Shown here piece after piece: positions 46,000 to 57,480 of a stretch of 64,000 nucleotides of DNA (within the stretch, counting starts at the first letter, position 1; each line of letters opens with the position of its first letter). Below the pieces are notes generated by a model. The model saw nothing but the letters and a program-made list of their open reading frames with translations. It ran no database searches and was not told the origin of the DNA. Both the position numbers and the translations under genes were made by a program. Source of the DNA: Pseudopithomyces maydicus (Eukaryota; Ascomycota; Dothideomycetes; Pleosporales; Didymosphaeriaceae); NCBI GenBank assembly GCA_026873275.1, contig JANTUC010000022.1, positions 310,001 through 374,000 on the forward strand. The letters run 5' to 3'.

Positions 46000-46994
46000 A
46001 TTATTAATTATATAGTATATAGAGCTTATTTCTTTATTACTAAGTAGTTGTAAACAGCAATTTTCTTATTAAAAAAAATAGTTTCTATTAAATTAAAAAA
46101 CATAAATACTTAATATAGTCTAGCTTTTATTATTTAATATTTATAATACTTAACTCTTCCTAATAATTTTATATATAAATTAATAACTCTAAAGGCGTCT
46201 GTTTAATCCTTTAATAATAATATTTTAACTAATTATATATTAGTTATTAATATTTTTTTAATAATTTAAGGGCTTTTAATATCTTTAATTATAATCTAGT
46301 TTAAAATTCCTTTTATAAAGGGTTTTATACTTTCTTAGATTATACTTTAATTCTTTAAATAATTTTTAATATCTTATTAATAAATTATAGGATATAGTTA
46401 ATTTTTAATTATTTAATAATAAAATAAGACCTAAAAGATTAAAAATATAAATCATAATTTTTTTCAATAATTATAGTTTTTTTGGTCCTTTACTTAATAC
46501 TTATATAATTACTTTTATAATAGAGGGTATAAAAATAGTATTAATAGTATTAAATATTTTAAAAAATTATTTTTTTATTATTAAAGAGAGCTCTAGTATC
46601 CCCCTATTAATATTTATTTAAGATAGAGTTAATATATAAAAGTTTATATTTATTTTTTTATTTTTTTAATTACTTTTTAGTTTCTATAAGATTTTAAATT
46701 TTTTTATATTAATTTAGTATAAAATAGTATTATCTAACGTTATTAGCTTAAATTAAAAATTTAAAATAATAAATAGTTACTTATCTAAAGAGTTTTATAA
46801 TAATATAAAATTAATATTTCTAATTAAAATAAATAGAATTATAGCTAGTCCTTTTACCCCTTTTTTATTTTTATTATTAATAGAGGTAATATTAGAGTTT
46901 AAAATATTATTAAAATATAAAATTCTCTAATTTTTAATTTTTATATTAATAGTCTTATACAGACTGCTCGTAATAAAGTAGAGAATAATTTAAA

Positions 46995-47209
46995 TATTAG
47001 GTTTTAGTTATAAGTAAGATAAATAAGTACTAATAAGAAATAACTATATAATTATAAAAAATAAATTACTATTAAATTAAATTTATTAATTTTTTAGCTT
47101 TTATAATTAATAAAGACTAATAACTATCTATTATTTTATAATAGGGCCTAACTATACTATTATATACTAAGTTATACTAGAGAGGTACCTTATCGTCAGT
47201 GCTCTAATA
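46995..47209. repeat. Outer element LTR, right copy
   Basis: 215 bp, ends GTGCTCTAATA; see left copy at 28967. Confidence 0.8.
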
Positions 47210-47846
47210 CAGATAATAGTATAAACTTAATAATTATATTATAAAATATAAATTTTAATTAAATATAAAAGAAGGTCTTCCGCAGATTAGATATAATAGT
47301 AATAATAATATAATAAAAGTTTCTAGGTAGTTAACTGAGGGTGGTCCGATAACCTAGGGACGGATATTAGGAAATAATGTAAGATTATGCTCTTAAGTGG
47401 CCATAAGTAATATGCTGCCCCAAGTTCAGGCATTTCGTGAATTCACAGCCCACAAAAGTCACCCAATCTAGTCCCCAACAGGCGCCTTAAATTAGAATTG
47501 CTAATTATAGACTAGTTTACTAACCTCTTCTAGGTATCCTCCATACGAAGTAGCGTGGAATATTTGCACCGGCAACATAAGACATCCGTTCCGACCGATT
47601 AATAAGTCAATTATGACGGAATTAATCAGGTTTAGTATTTCTGATCCGGAGTTGATGAATAATACAAGTAGCGTGCAATTGTGATACAATAAAGTCGGCG
47701 AAAATGAAGAAGCGAACAACCGAAAGGTACTTGCATGATATGTATATAAACGCGGCCATAAGCCCGTTAAAAATGATCCTAGCTAATGCATAGCTGCACA
47801 ACCACTACTAGCATTAAGGACTTTTTCTAAACCCACCACCACTATC
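47210..47846. other. Right edge of the island and dioxygenase upstream region
   Basis: Composition returns to normal at about 47330. A possible TATA (TATGTATATAAAC) lies at 47739-47751, about 100 bases before the dioxygenase ATG. No other gene. Confidence 0.5.
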
Positions 47847-48698
47847 ATGGACCTTCCAGAAAGATCTCGTGCTCCTAGTCTATTTCTCTGTCATGGGGCA
47901 GGTCCTTTCCCGCTCGTTACACCCGAGTGGGAGCCTTTTCGAAAATTGCTGTTCACATACAATAATAAGCTCGACAATGTGAAAGGCATCGTGTTCTTTT
48001 CTGCACATTGGGAGACCAAGGAGCCCCACATCACAGCCTCTGGTAATCCAGGAATTTGGTATGACTACGCCAATGTGGAGCCTGAAAATAAAGCCCTACA
48101 CCCGGCAGGATCGAATGAAGTCCAGTATCCTGTTACCGGAGATGCGGAACTGTCAAAAAGGGTTGCCGTCCATCTCCAAAATCATGGTTTTGATCCCGTG
48201 CTGGACCATAAGCGGGGCTTTGATCACGGGGTCTACGTGGTTATGAAACCAATGCGACCGGAGGCTGATATTCCCATCGTCCAGGTCTCCGTTCTTACTG
48301 GAAGCAACGAGCAGGAGGCGACGGAGAGGAACTTGAGGCTAGGACGTGCATTGGAGTCTTTGAGAGACGCAGGATATGCCATTATCGGAAGCGGTGGCTC
48401 GTACCATGATTTCAAATCAATCGCGTCAGCCATGATGGAAGGGTCGCCGATTCCGCCAAATGCTTGGGATTTCGAGGAGTACCTGAATTCTGTAGCGGCC
48501 GTGGCCGATGCGGATGAGCGGGAGAAGCAAATCCGAGGTTGGAGAGAGATCCCAAGCAGTTATATCGCTCAAGTGAAGAATGAAGCAGAGCACTTCTGGC
48601 CATTTTTGATTGCTTCTGGTGCTGGTGGTAATAATAAGGGAGTCAGGTTGGATTTTATGAATGGTCCAGGAGGTCCGATGAGCTTCTTTGAGTGGTAA
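47847..48698 (+). CDS. LigB-type extradiol dioxygenase (DODA-like)
   Basis: Single exon, 283 residues, intact. Class III extradiol ring-cleavage dioxygenases use a non-haem metal to open catechols; the DODA branch acts on DOPA-like substrates. Family motifs seen in order: FLCHGAGPFPL near residue 18, VFFSAHWETKEPHI near 49, HKRGFDHGVYVVMKPM near 108, IPIVQVSVL, IIGSGGSYHDF near 183 and EAEHFWPFLIASGA near 257. The His residues in the first three motifs are the usual metal and catalytic ligands. Length is normal for the family. It stands alone between the AT-rich island and a FAD-oxidase remnant; substrate cannot be told from sequence. Confidence 0.92.
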   Translation: MDLPERSRAPSLFLCHGAGPFPLVTPEWEPFRKLLFTYNNKLDNVKGIVFFSAHWETKEPHITASGNPGIWYDYANVEPENKALHPAGSNEVQYPVTGDAELSKRVAVHLQNHGFDPVLDHKRGFDHGVYVVMKPMRPEADIPIVQVSVLTGSNEQEATERNLRLGRALESLRDAGYAIIGSGGSYHDFKSIASAMMEGSPIPPNAWDFEEYLNSVAAVADADEREKQIRGWREIPSSYIAQVKNEAEHFWPFLIASGAGGNNKGVRLDFMNGPGGPMSFFEW

Positions 48699-49499
48699 AC
48701 AATACCAGAATGTATCTTCTCGCGTATATGTACTTCTCGTCTTATTGCGATGTCTTGAACACTCGGCTTGTCGACCAAAGCCAACGAGAATGTACTTACT
48801 TGAAGTAACGCTGTCGGTCTGGGTCGTAACAAGCATATAAAAATTACCGTTAATATCGCTCCTTCTGCTCCTGCTTTGCTCAAAGCCTCATTTCCGCCTT
48901 TATTATGGGAGGGTTTGTGTGAGAAGGTTTAACAGTGGCCTAATATGCGGAGATTGGGCGCACGACTGAGGCTCAAATCTGCTTATTCCATGACTTGATT
49001 TAATTTACATATTGCCTTCATTGTAGGAAAGAAGCCAAAAGCACTCTAATTGATTAAAGAATGCATGGCGCGGTCCCACTTCGTGTCGGCAGGCCTAATA
49101 GGGTTAATAACTATGTTGCAACCCAGCATAATTAGTTAAAGTTGATTCGTGTTCTGCTCTTCGATAGGGATTGAGGGTCTTCGATTCACCAGCACCGTAT
49201 CACTGTTACTATGCCACCGAGTAGAGTAACTTGACTGTGCCATTAAGGGGGTGAACTTTGTGCTCTCAGCCTTCTATATCTTCTATCGAGGCGACACAAT
49301 CCTGCATTTCATTTTCGAATTTCAGAGCTTACTTGCGACCATTACGACTGAAGACAGTACTTTCAGAATTTATTGAATCTTTGAGAAATACCCTGCAAGA
49401 TGATCAGATCGCTGTGAAGGGCACTGGGGACCACGAGAACTCAACAATTCTTGCCTTTCTTTACTTCAGAGTGGCATCGGACCTGCAGCCATAATCTTG
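48699..49499. other. Intergenic; possible 5' part of the FAD-oxidase remnant
   Basis: A plus-strand frame at 49258-49494 could be the decayed N-terminus of the oxidase that follows, but it has no clear motif. Otherwise nothing seen. Confidence 0.4.
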
Positions 49500-49793
49500 C
49501 CCCGGTACAAAGAAGAAGTTGTCAAGTTGTGCAGTTTCTTGAGCCTTATTGCTCGAACGATAATATCCATTTTTCTGTTTGAGGTGCCAGTCAACAGCCT
49601 GTACCTGGCTGTTCGAACATCTCTAGTGATGGTGTCATCCTTTATTTACGCCATATCAAGGGCATTGAGTTGAATGACGGTGCATTTTCCATCAGAGCTG
49701 GCGGCAGATGGGGCCCTGTCTACGAGAAGCTAACAGAATATGGACTCGGCGTGACAGGCAATCGCTATAACCAACTTCCAAAGTATCAATGAT
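49500..49793 (+). pseudogene. FAD-linked oxidase (berberine-bridge-like) fragment
   Basis: Across two frames the sequence reads FSV, stop, then QPVPGCSNISSDGVILYLRH and GAFSIRAGGRWGPVYEKL and GLGVTGNR. This is the FAD-binding start of BBE-like oxidases (F-x-V-R-G-G-G-H...D-G-V...L...G-x-R-W-G-x-V-Y). The flavin-linking G-G-H region is damaged by a TGA and the substrate domain is missing. A short, dead remnant. Confidence 0.75.
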
Positions 49794-49872
49794 ATTCTCC
49801 CTTGAGTTACTCGAGTTGTCTCTTCTTTCTGTTGTTCAATATCCCAAGCCTCCAGTTGATCCACCTTTCCCT

Positions 49873-52800
49873 TCACTCAGAATCTCCATCCCAACCACAC
49901 TCGTCTTCGCATGACTCGGAATATCCATCTCGAATACACTCGACTTTGCAGACTTGACAAGGATCGTAATATTCCATCGAACTGTCCGGAAGCTCCAATC
50001 GGTCTTGTTCCGCGCATCCTAAAGTCGCCATATCCATAGATCGAATAATTGACTTAGTTGGCTCACAATCTTCAGGGCCATACCTTTCGCTCTTCCATTG
50101 CTGGACCATCTTGGCCAGCACATAGTGTCCATGTGCCCATGCTCTGTAGACAGTTCTCCTGTAGTTGACGTTTTCTCTACCCTGGATGTTTGCTCCTGCC
50201 TCCATGAGAAAGCTAACCATGTCTAACCGACCCTGTTCTGCGGCACCTTCGATAGCAGTTCTACCTTCCCATCTCGAAGGGGGTGAATTGATGTCTGCCC
50301 CTGCTTCAAGTAATATTTTCAGCATCTCAAAGTTACCTGACATAGCGGCGAACTGGAGAGCTGTCGCCCCTCTTGCATTGAGTGGGTGGTCATTGACACG
50401 AGCCCCCTTCTCAAGGAGAGCAATTGCCAGTGCTGTTTTATCATGTCTGACTGCAGATTGTAAAGGAGAGTGATAGCCTGAGGGATCTGTCAAGGCCTCG
50501 TAAGAAATGTTCGGATCAGCTCCCTGGTTAAGCAACCATATTACTGTATCAACCTGACAGAAAGCAGATGCAATCTGAACTGCTGAGTGGATTTCCATCT
50601 TCGGTGAATTCCTAAGGTTAAACATATCTGGATCGCGAAGACCACCCGTAAATTTTGCGTCATTCACATCTCTGTTGACCCTCACTAGTTCTGCAAGCTC
50701 GATACAACCGCAACGAACAGCTATACTGTATGCTTGTTCTAGATGCACTGAGTTGTTTGAATCGGCAATATGTATGATTCTCTTGTAATGTTGAACTATC
50801 ATGCTTCGCAGGTCTTTTATGTTTGAAAAAAGTATTAGGTCGAGAGGAGAATACAGTGCTTTTTCTGTATATTGTTCTAAACGTACCAGAACGCTATCAT
50901 CTGGCCAAAGGCCTTTTTCCAAAAACTCTTGGATTGTTTTCGTTTGACATAGGCTTGCCGCAATTACAAATCCACGTAACATAGATTGATAAGGGAGATC
51001 AACTAGGTAATAGGACCATTGATCGTCTCCATTTCGGATTGATTCCAGTAGCAATGCTTCTTTATCAATGTATGAAATGTATGAGGTGGGAAATGTGCCT
51101 ATGCGGAGTTGATGTGAGATGAAACACCAGCTGAACTCCTGTATGATTCTGAGGAAGCAACTCCGCGATGTCCAGTGATACTTAAGCCAAATAGGTGCTC
51201 TGTCTAGTAAATACGAGAAAACATCCTCGGATCTAGCAAGTAGAAGTGGATTCCACTGGTATTCATTATTATAGGCACACATATTATTTTCGATGTCGTG
51301 ATGTGTGTGCAGATGTGTGATTTCTTGACTTGGTTCATTTTCGCCAGTTGCAGTGGCGATTGAAGACTCAGGATTCCGATCAGCACCAACCAAGCTACTC
51401 TCCTTGTGATTACATGTGCATAGAGGTGGTATAGGGAATTCAGCACCAAAGATATGCAATATTCCAATGGTTTTGAGGTTGTTGTATTGCACAGCAATGA
51501 GTAGTGCGGTCTGGTATTGGAATGTGGATAGGTCCTCTAATGGGTGTCCTCTTTCCTGTCTTGGACCTTGTTGTGTTGTGAGGTTAGGATCGGCACCTGC
51601 CACCAAGAGTACCACAGCCATGTCATTTTCCTGTATCAGAGCAGAAAGTTGGATAGGAAGGGCTATGCCGCGCTGGTTGGCATTTGCCCCTCGTTCCAAG
51701 AGGGTTTTAACATGAGCTTCGTTACCGAAAATTGTGGCTGCATGTATAGGGGTGATGTTTTGGATATTTTCATAGAAAATGACTTCTATTTCATTGTATT
51801 TGGTGGGCTGCTCCAGAAATCCTAGCATGGCTCCATTTCCGCAACGATGGATGAAAATGCCCAGATCTAGAAGATACTGAACCACTTCCTCTTTTTGTGC
51901 GGACGATCCGAAAGCAAACACTAAAGGATTTCCACCTCCATGAGAATCGGTTAAAGTTATATCGAACCAGGCTTCTCGGAGATATTTGATCATAGAAAGT
52001 CTACCCCCAAATGCTGCGGCTTCGAAAAGAAGCCATGGTGATTTTCTGAGTTCTGCGAGTATCAACGGTCGCAGCGTACCGAGTTTCTGGAAGAGTTCAA
52101 TATAGCCCCTATAAGCGGTGACAACGAATGTCCCAAGAGTAATATTTTGATCTCCCCCTGGTTCGCCAGACCGAATTCCATAAAGCTTTGTGAAATACTT
52201 TCATCAACGCATAGGATCAATAAATTTAATGGCGAAAGCGGAATTGCAAAGTTCCAAATTAAATACTTGCGTGGTGTACACAGAGTTGCGCCTCGGATAA
52301 GCAGCTCAAGAGCAATCACCCCGTAGCTTTCATTCTCGGATTGCTGAAGGGAACGAAGGACGCAGTCGAGTTTCGAGAGACCATTCGATTGTTCTGCATT
52401 CAAATCCACTCCAGCATCTAGAAGCGCTTTGACGAGGAATATATCGGGCCAATTATATTGTGCATCTAACAAAAGATTAAAGAGCTTCTCAACGAAAGCT
52501 CTAACAGTCAATTCTTTCCTACAAACGAAGCGGCTGAGGAACTTGAGGTTGCTTTTATCTTGAATGAGTTCTCGTAGTTGTTGTCTGATGTCGGGGTCAT
52601 CGTGACAGTTCGAAACCATGCCCACGAGGTACTTCAATAGATCCAGTTGTGTTCCTTTCTTCACAAGACTGAAGCAAGAATCGGAACCAGTTGTTGAGGC
52701 TATGATGTCCGATGTGGGCAGGTAACTCTCTGATCTGGCTTCTAATACGTTCAATTCTGTTCCGAGGTTCATTAAATCCATAGGAACCTGATTCGCTGGG

Positions 52801-53484
52801 CTCAGGAACCCTGGAGGATGACCCGATAGGCTGTCAATCCCACCTGAGAGTCGCATGGTGGTATTCAAATGGTCCGTAAAAACTCGCCATGGGAGTCGTT
52901 CGAAGTAAAGAGAGAAGTCGATGTATCGCTGGTTCATTGCCGGAGTGAGCGATCGCTCAGGTGGTGTAGATACAATAATGTCGGGTGCTTCTGTCAGACT
53001 TGTTTCTAGAATGTTGTCAACAAGATGCTATGAGAAATAGGGTTCATTGAACGTACTTGGAGCTAGTTTCTCGAGAGTTGATTTGTATGAATGAACTCTG
53101 CCTTGCTTCTTGATTCTCGACTGGGGTACTTCGAACCCTCGTACTGTCACTGATGACGACTTGCCCGCCTCCTGTCGTTCGTCTATACGCTCAACAATGT
53201 ACTTCCACTCTTGAGCGGTAATGTTCGTCCGGATGATGTTGGCACTTTGCTGGTTCACCGGATCTCTCCACCTCTTGAGGCGTTCTCTGTATTGATTTTT
53301 GCTGCCAAGACGTGAGCGAGATAGCACTACTGCAAATGTGAAAACCAAGAAAGACTTACGTTCTTCTGAAGCCTTTCCCGGCCATGATATTCATGACTTC
53401 GGGAAGGGTGTGTTTTGCGTAAAGCTGGAGTATCTCATCCTTGAACAGTCCCCACTCTTCATCTTCAGCCTTGCGCTTTCCCAT
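49873..53484 (-). CDS. Clr5-domain ankyrin-repeat protein (one apparent frameshift)
   Basis: Exons 53484-53360, 53301-53057 and 53005-49873; introns of 58 and 51 bp. The N-terminus (EEWGLFKDEILQLYAKHTLP, EVMNIMAGKGF, then after the intron QYRERLKRW) is a Clr5 domain, named after a fission-yeast silencing factor and frequent at the start of fungal ankyrin proteins. Ankyrin repeats follow, best seen at PIHAATIFGNEAHVKTLLER, ALQFAAMSGNFEMLKILLEA and AIEGAAEQGRLDMVSFLMEA; the C-terminus is Cys/Asp/Glu-rich. The frame slips at 52078-52081 (GG in the coding strand): the first frame ends in SVRCDR, the next continues LILAELRKSPWLLF. One added base gives 3504 coding bases, 1167 residues. Likely an intact gene with a sequence error. 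Confidence 0.88.
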
Positions 53485-54257
53485 GATGGGGTGCGGACTT
53501 TGCAGTGGGATAGGTACAACCAAAGAACTCTTTTCTTGGAGTCTTCCCGAATGCAGGTGATTGAAGGGGGAATGAGATTGTTTGGAAGGAAAAAGTGAGC
53601 CGGGAAAAACACAGCTTATTATAGCGGGCGCGGCTCTGACAAGCCCTCTGATGATTGGCGAATGCCGGAATGTGATTTCACAGAACCTACGCGCCAACAC
53701 GAGCATGCGAGGCTGAGCGACCAGGTCAACTATTGGTCCCATCTGAAGCCTGCATTTCAATCACATAGGCGATTGGTCGATTCTGAATTCTCAATATCAG
53801 TAATTATCAGTATGCGCGCAGCGGTCTGCCTGATTCCGTCCTAGACTTCTTACTCGTTGTTGCCAAAGTTCGCCATTGCGAGTGGCCCCCATACGAGGCA
53901 CTCGTCACTGCGCCTCTTTGGTAACGTAGAACACTCCGATGAACTCATATTTGCTGAATCTGAAACCACGATCCTACAGTGCGTTCATAGGGCAGATGCC
54001 AGAATCTGCATTTGGCGACCGGTACACGTACCATCGCAGTCTGCAATACTGAGGGACTGACTTTCGGATTTCATATCTTCATTGGCTTGTGCCAGAATCG
54101 TTCTGAGATGGAAGAGTTACAATTATCGTCAGGCTTTCAACCCTGCTCCTCAATCCGTGCGGTGACATCTCGCATTTAAATGTTTATCCGGCCCGCGACC
54201 TCGCACTCCTATCAATATCAAAACCTCTTTTGCAAACCGGCACCAGCATTATACGGG
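53485..54257. other. Divergent intergenic region
   Basis: Lies between the Clr5-ankyrin start (minus) and the small membrane protein (plus), so it holds both promoters. No gene seen. Confidence 0.5.
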
Positions 54258-54519
54258 ATGTCTCTAACTGCAGCAAGTATCGTCGGTATTGTGGCTCTTT
54301 TCGTCGCAGTGCCACCCACGGTATGGGCGCTGTATCAGTTCTACCAACACCGCCATGAGTGCCGGCAGCCAAGTACGTTACGAACAAAATCCATCACGAG
54401 ATAATCCCTAATACGCTTCTCTAGACATCGTACCATTATATACGCCAGACGGGTACTACCTTGGAACTCTACGTTTCCCGGCCGATACCACGCGCTTCGA
54501 ACGTGATCCACACGCATAG
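54258..54519 (+). CDS. Small single-pass membrane protein (69 residues, unrecognised)
   Basis: Two exons: 54258-54372 and 54425-54519, with a 52-bp intron (GTACGT...CTCTAG). The coding sum is 210. The N-terminus MSLTAASIVGIVALFVAVPP TVWALYQF is one hydrophobic helix, followed by basic residues (YQHRHECRQP) and a soluble tail with TPDGYYLGTLRF. The short N-terminal anchor followed by a spliced tail is common among uncharacterised fungal proteins. The splice is inferred from consensus borders and frame alone, so the model is moderate. Confidence 0.5.
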
Positions 54520-57480
54520 TCTTGGGCAAGGTCGTCCGTGACCTTCCACACATACAGGCTCAGTAAGGCTACTAGTCGCTGCATAGAGACTGCATAGCTG
54601 ATTGAATAACAAAGACCCGCTACGTTTCACTATGTTGTTTCGCTGGAGTGTGAAGTGATAGGCGTACTCGACATTATGTTCCAAGAATTATATGGGACGC
54701 CGAACCTGTAGAGCTAGCTACATGTAAAATTGAGCGCCTGTTCCGTATAAAGTCGTTCTTGGCTTTAGTTTCGAGTCTTCTACATATCACTTCGCGCGCA
54801 CCGCAAAGCTCCCCACTCTCCGTATAGTGTGTAATTGCACACAAACAGCACGACGAACCTGAGTGACCGCGTCAGCTCATTAAACAACGACTGCCGGATC
54901 TACGCCGCGACTTCCCAGTGGAGTTGTCTTCACGCTGTACATACATATGTATGTACATAGTGTCCTGCGCACAGCCTATCACAGCCCGCGGGGGCGAATC
55001 TCGTCAATACACTAGAGGCACAGCACTGATGTCGGAAATAAAATTGTGGACTGGAAGTTTTTTCACGTGAAAGATTAAGCAATGGGAGCCAGTGACATGC
55101 TACTGTCCACTACCGAGAGAGAGAAAGCGTGTGTGTGTCTAGAACGAGACGTCTCTGAGTCAAAGTGGGTATCTACGCGTTGTACATTTATCCCTAGCAA
55201 CTCCAATCCATACCCACCCGAGTATATTCACACAATTCCAATCACACCACCGGCAAAGGCCGCGGATGCACCCGCCCTTTCCCTCGGCAATCCCACACCA
55301 AGACCCCATCGAGACAAGACTCCGCCCCGATGCGCTGCGGATCAGAAGGAGCGACCCTGCGCCGTCCAAGCCAGACCCTGAAACCCACTCTCCATAATCA
55401 TATCATATCGTATGTACACATGCGCATCCATTCATCCAGACAGCCCGCCCCATCGAGATAATTCCCTAGCGCCTCGTCCCCAAGGTATACATACGTCCGC
55501 GGGCCCAGACCACCCCATCACGTGACTCTCAAGATCCCTCGGCTCTTTCTGCGTTCTTCCCTTTCAATGCTAGAGCATCGGTACACACGTACATACGTGT
55601 AGACTAGACGAACCCAGATAGTCTAGGTGAAACCCCTACTGCTTACGCATTCGTGTATTTTTGGCCAACGCGCAAGGGCAAGGGCGGTACCTACCTACCT
55701 ACCTAGGCTGTGAGAGATTGGGGCTCAAGTCGCGCTACGAACCTGCCTATCGGGGTAATGTGCTCCTTTGCGCACCTTCCCTCTCGATCGCTGGAATTAC
55801 TGGAATGCGCTAGTTTTTTGGGGATTTTTTTCTTTTGGTTGGTTGCGGGTGAGCGTCTGATGGGCTGTGTGGTAGCGCGGTGTGCTCTGGGTATGCGGAG
55901 GACCCGGAGGAAGGTGTTCTAGGGGTGGAAGAGGAAGCTGCGAGGGAGGGGGTGACGCTACTGGGAAGATCGCGGAGACAGCGCATCTATCTGTGTACAG
56001 TACCTATCTGGGGAGTGGATACATAGGTACTGTATTCATTTGGTGCAGTTCCGTGCACGGGGTGAAAATTTTGCTTGTATAGCCGAAGTACTGTGGGAGC
56101 GAGCAGAGGTGCGAGATTGCTCTTTGGGCGGGCTTATGCAGTTGTTGTTTTGTGTGATTACGTGCATGGGGTGTTGTGGTGCTGCCCAGGTGGTGGACAG
56201 ACACGTGTTCCTGTGGCTGTTCCTGTGGCCCGAGAGGAGCGATAATGAGAGCGAATGGGCGTGCAGACTCCCGGCGAGAGGTCGTATAGCTGCGGCTACA
56301 GCATGCCCTGACCCGTGGAGTGGAGTGGACGCATCGTCATCACGTGTAACCCTGCTGAGGCCCGCCGAGGGTGAGACCCAAGTCTCTCCAAATTTTTTCC
56401 TGCCCCCCTCCGCACTTGGTGGGCAAGCAGCAGCAGAAGCGAGCACGGCTGCAGCGGTTGCGCCCACTCACGGGACCTGGCACGATGGCATCCAGCGGCC
56501 CAACGCGTACAAGCGCGCTGTGGGGTAATGCAGGGCAGGGCTCCTCACGGTGGTGTGGAGCTGCACGAAAGCATTGCATGCGTCTGTTGGGTCAGCGATA
56601 AGCTTCTTTGATCTCGTAGGTCAGATCTCGCTTCGGAATGCTCAACCTCCAAGCACCCGCGGGAGCCGGACGGCCAAGTCGCAGCGGGAGGGCGTCCGTG
56701 GTCGCAAAGTTTCGGTTTGTCAGTCACGATAGCGGATTAGCTGTGCGTGGGGGATCCGTCCCCTTCTTCAGCCCTGCCCGCTGAATCGCGGAGGTGGCGG
56801 ATATCCAATCGGGTCGAGTCCCAGATCGCAGCCCGTTTGGGAGTGTGCCCAGGAGGATGCGCCCGGAGCAGGCAGTGAGCGGCGACAGGGGAGAGTCTCA
56901 TTGCAGCAGGAGGCTTGCGGCGCAACGTGGACGTTTCGCGGCCAGGGAGAGTCATCTCGCGCTTCAGCTTGGATCCGCCGGGTGCCTGGGCGTGCGTTGC
57001 GGTGTCACGCTGGTCGTGTGCAGACCGGTCGCCCACGCGACTGTGCTTTTGCTGCCCTTCTTTATCAGCGGAGTGAGCCCGAGGACCCTGGAGCCAACCG
57101 TCTGAAGCCACTGCTGCCCTTATCGCCGCCGCCTCTCTCACGGGACTCGATCGCACCGCCTCATCGCCTCATATACCCCCTCCGCTGCCTATCAGCCCTC
57201 CAAGCTGGACCGCCCCTTCACCTGACCGCCTCCCTCTGCTACCTACCCTACTCTCCCACATCGCCTCTCTGCGCCCAAGACGCATATACAAGCAATATCC
57301 TTCAGCCACGGCCGTTCTCGGCAAGACAGGCACCCGCAGCTCCATGTTCCCTCGAGACCCTTCCCATCCAATCCCGCTTCAGCAATAACGTAACAAGTTC
57401 CGTCTCCTAGCCGTCCCACGTCACGCCGGCTCTCCGACTCCAACCCTGGCCACCAAGTCAAAAAGGCACCGGCTTCCACG
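54520..57480. other. Long intergenic region
   Basis: About 3 kb with no supported gene. It contains a short palindromic repeat (acatacatatgtatgtac, 54938-54955), a CCTA repeat (55689-55706) and several poly-T runs. Frames at 56036-57410 on both strands are GC-rich and overlapping, without motifs. The part after 57000 is probably the promoter and 5' untranslated region of the next gene. Confidence 0.45.

Larger units (their letters stand above)
38197..46078 (+). mobile_element. Poly(A)-tailed retroposon, copy C, split by the inner Gypsy element
   Basis: Two pieces, 38197-39252 and 46005-46078, joined once the inner element and its ATTAT duplication are removed; about 1130 bp. Duplicated TAGTTTCTATT at 38186-38196 and 46079-46089. 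The 3' piece reads ...gtagttgtaaacagcaattttcttatt and then poly(A), as in A and B. It inserted within bases of copy B's right flank. Confidence 0.8.
28967..47209 (-). mobile_element. Outer RIP-degraded Ty3/Gypsy element with nested insertions
   Basis: LTRs 28967-29183 and 46995-47209 align (TATCAGGTTTCAGTCA against TATTAGGTTTTAGTTA; both end TAATA, from TG...CA). The flanks are TAGAT (28962-28966) and CAGAT (47210-47214), a 5-bp duplication with one C-to-T change. Inside, the minus strand still shows reverse transcriptase (34170-34580) and a Gag zinc knuckle remnant (about 36690-36770). Removing four later insertions leaves about 8.0 kb, a normal Gypsy size. Every frame is full of stops. Confidence 0.85.

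Noticed and set aside
28967..47209. A long non-coding or centromeric domain
   Set aside because: The A/T-rich block is explained by recognisable LTRs, target duplications and degraded reverse transcriptases, so no special chromosomal function is needed.
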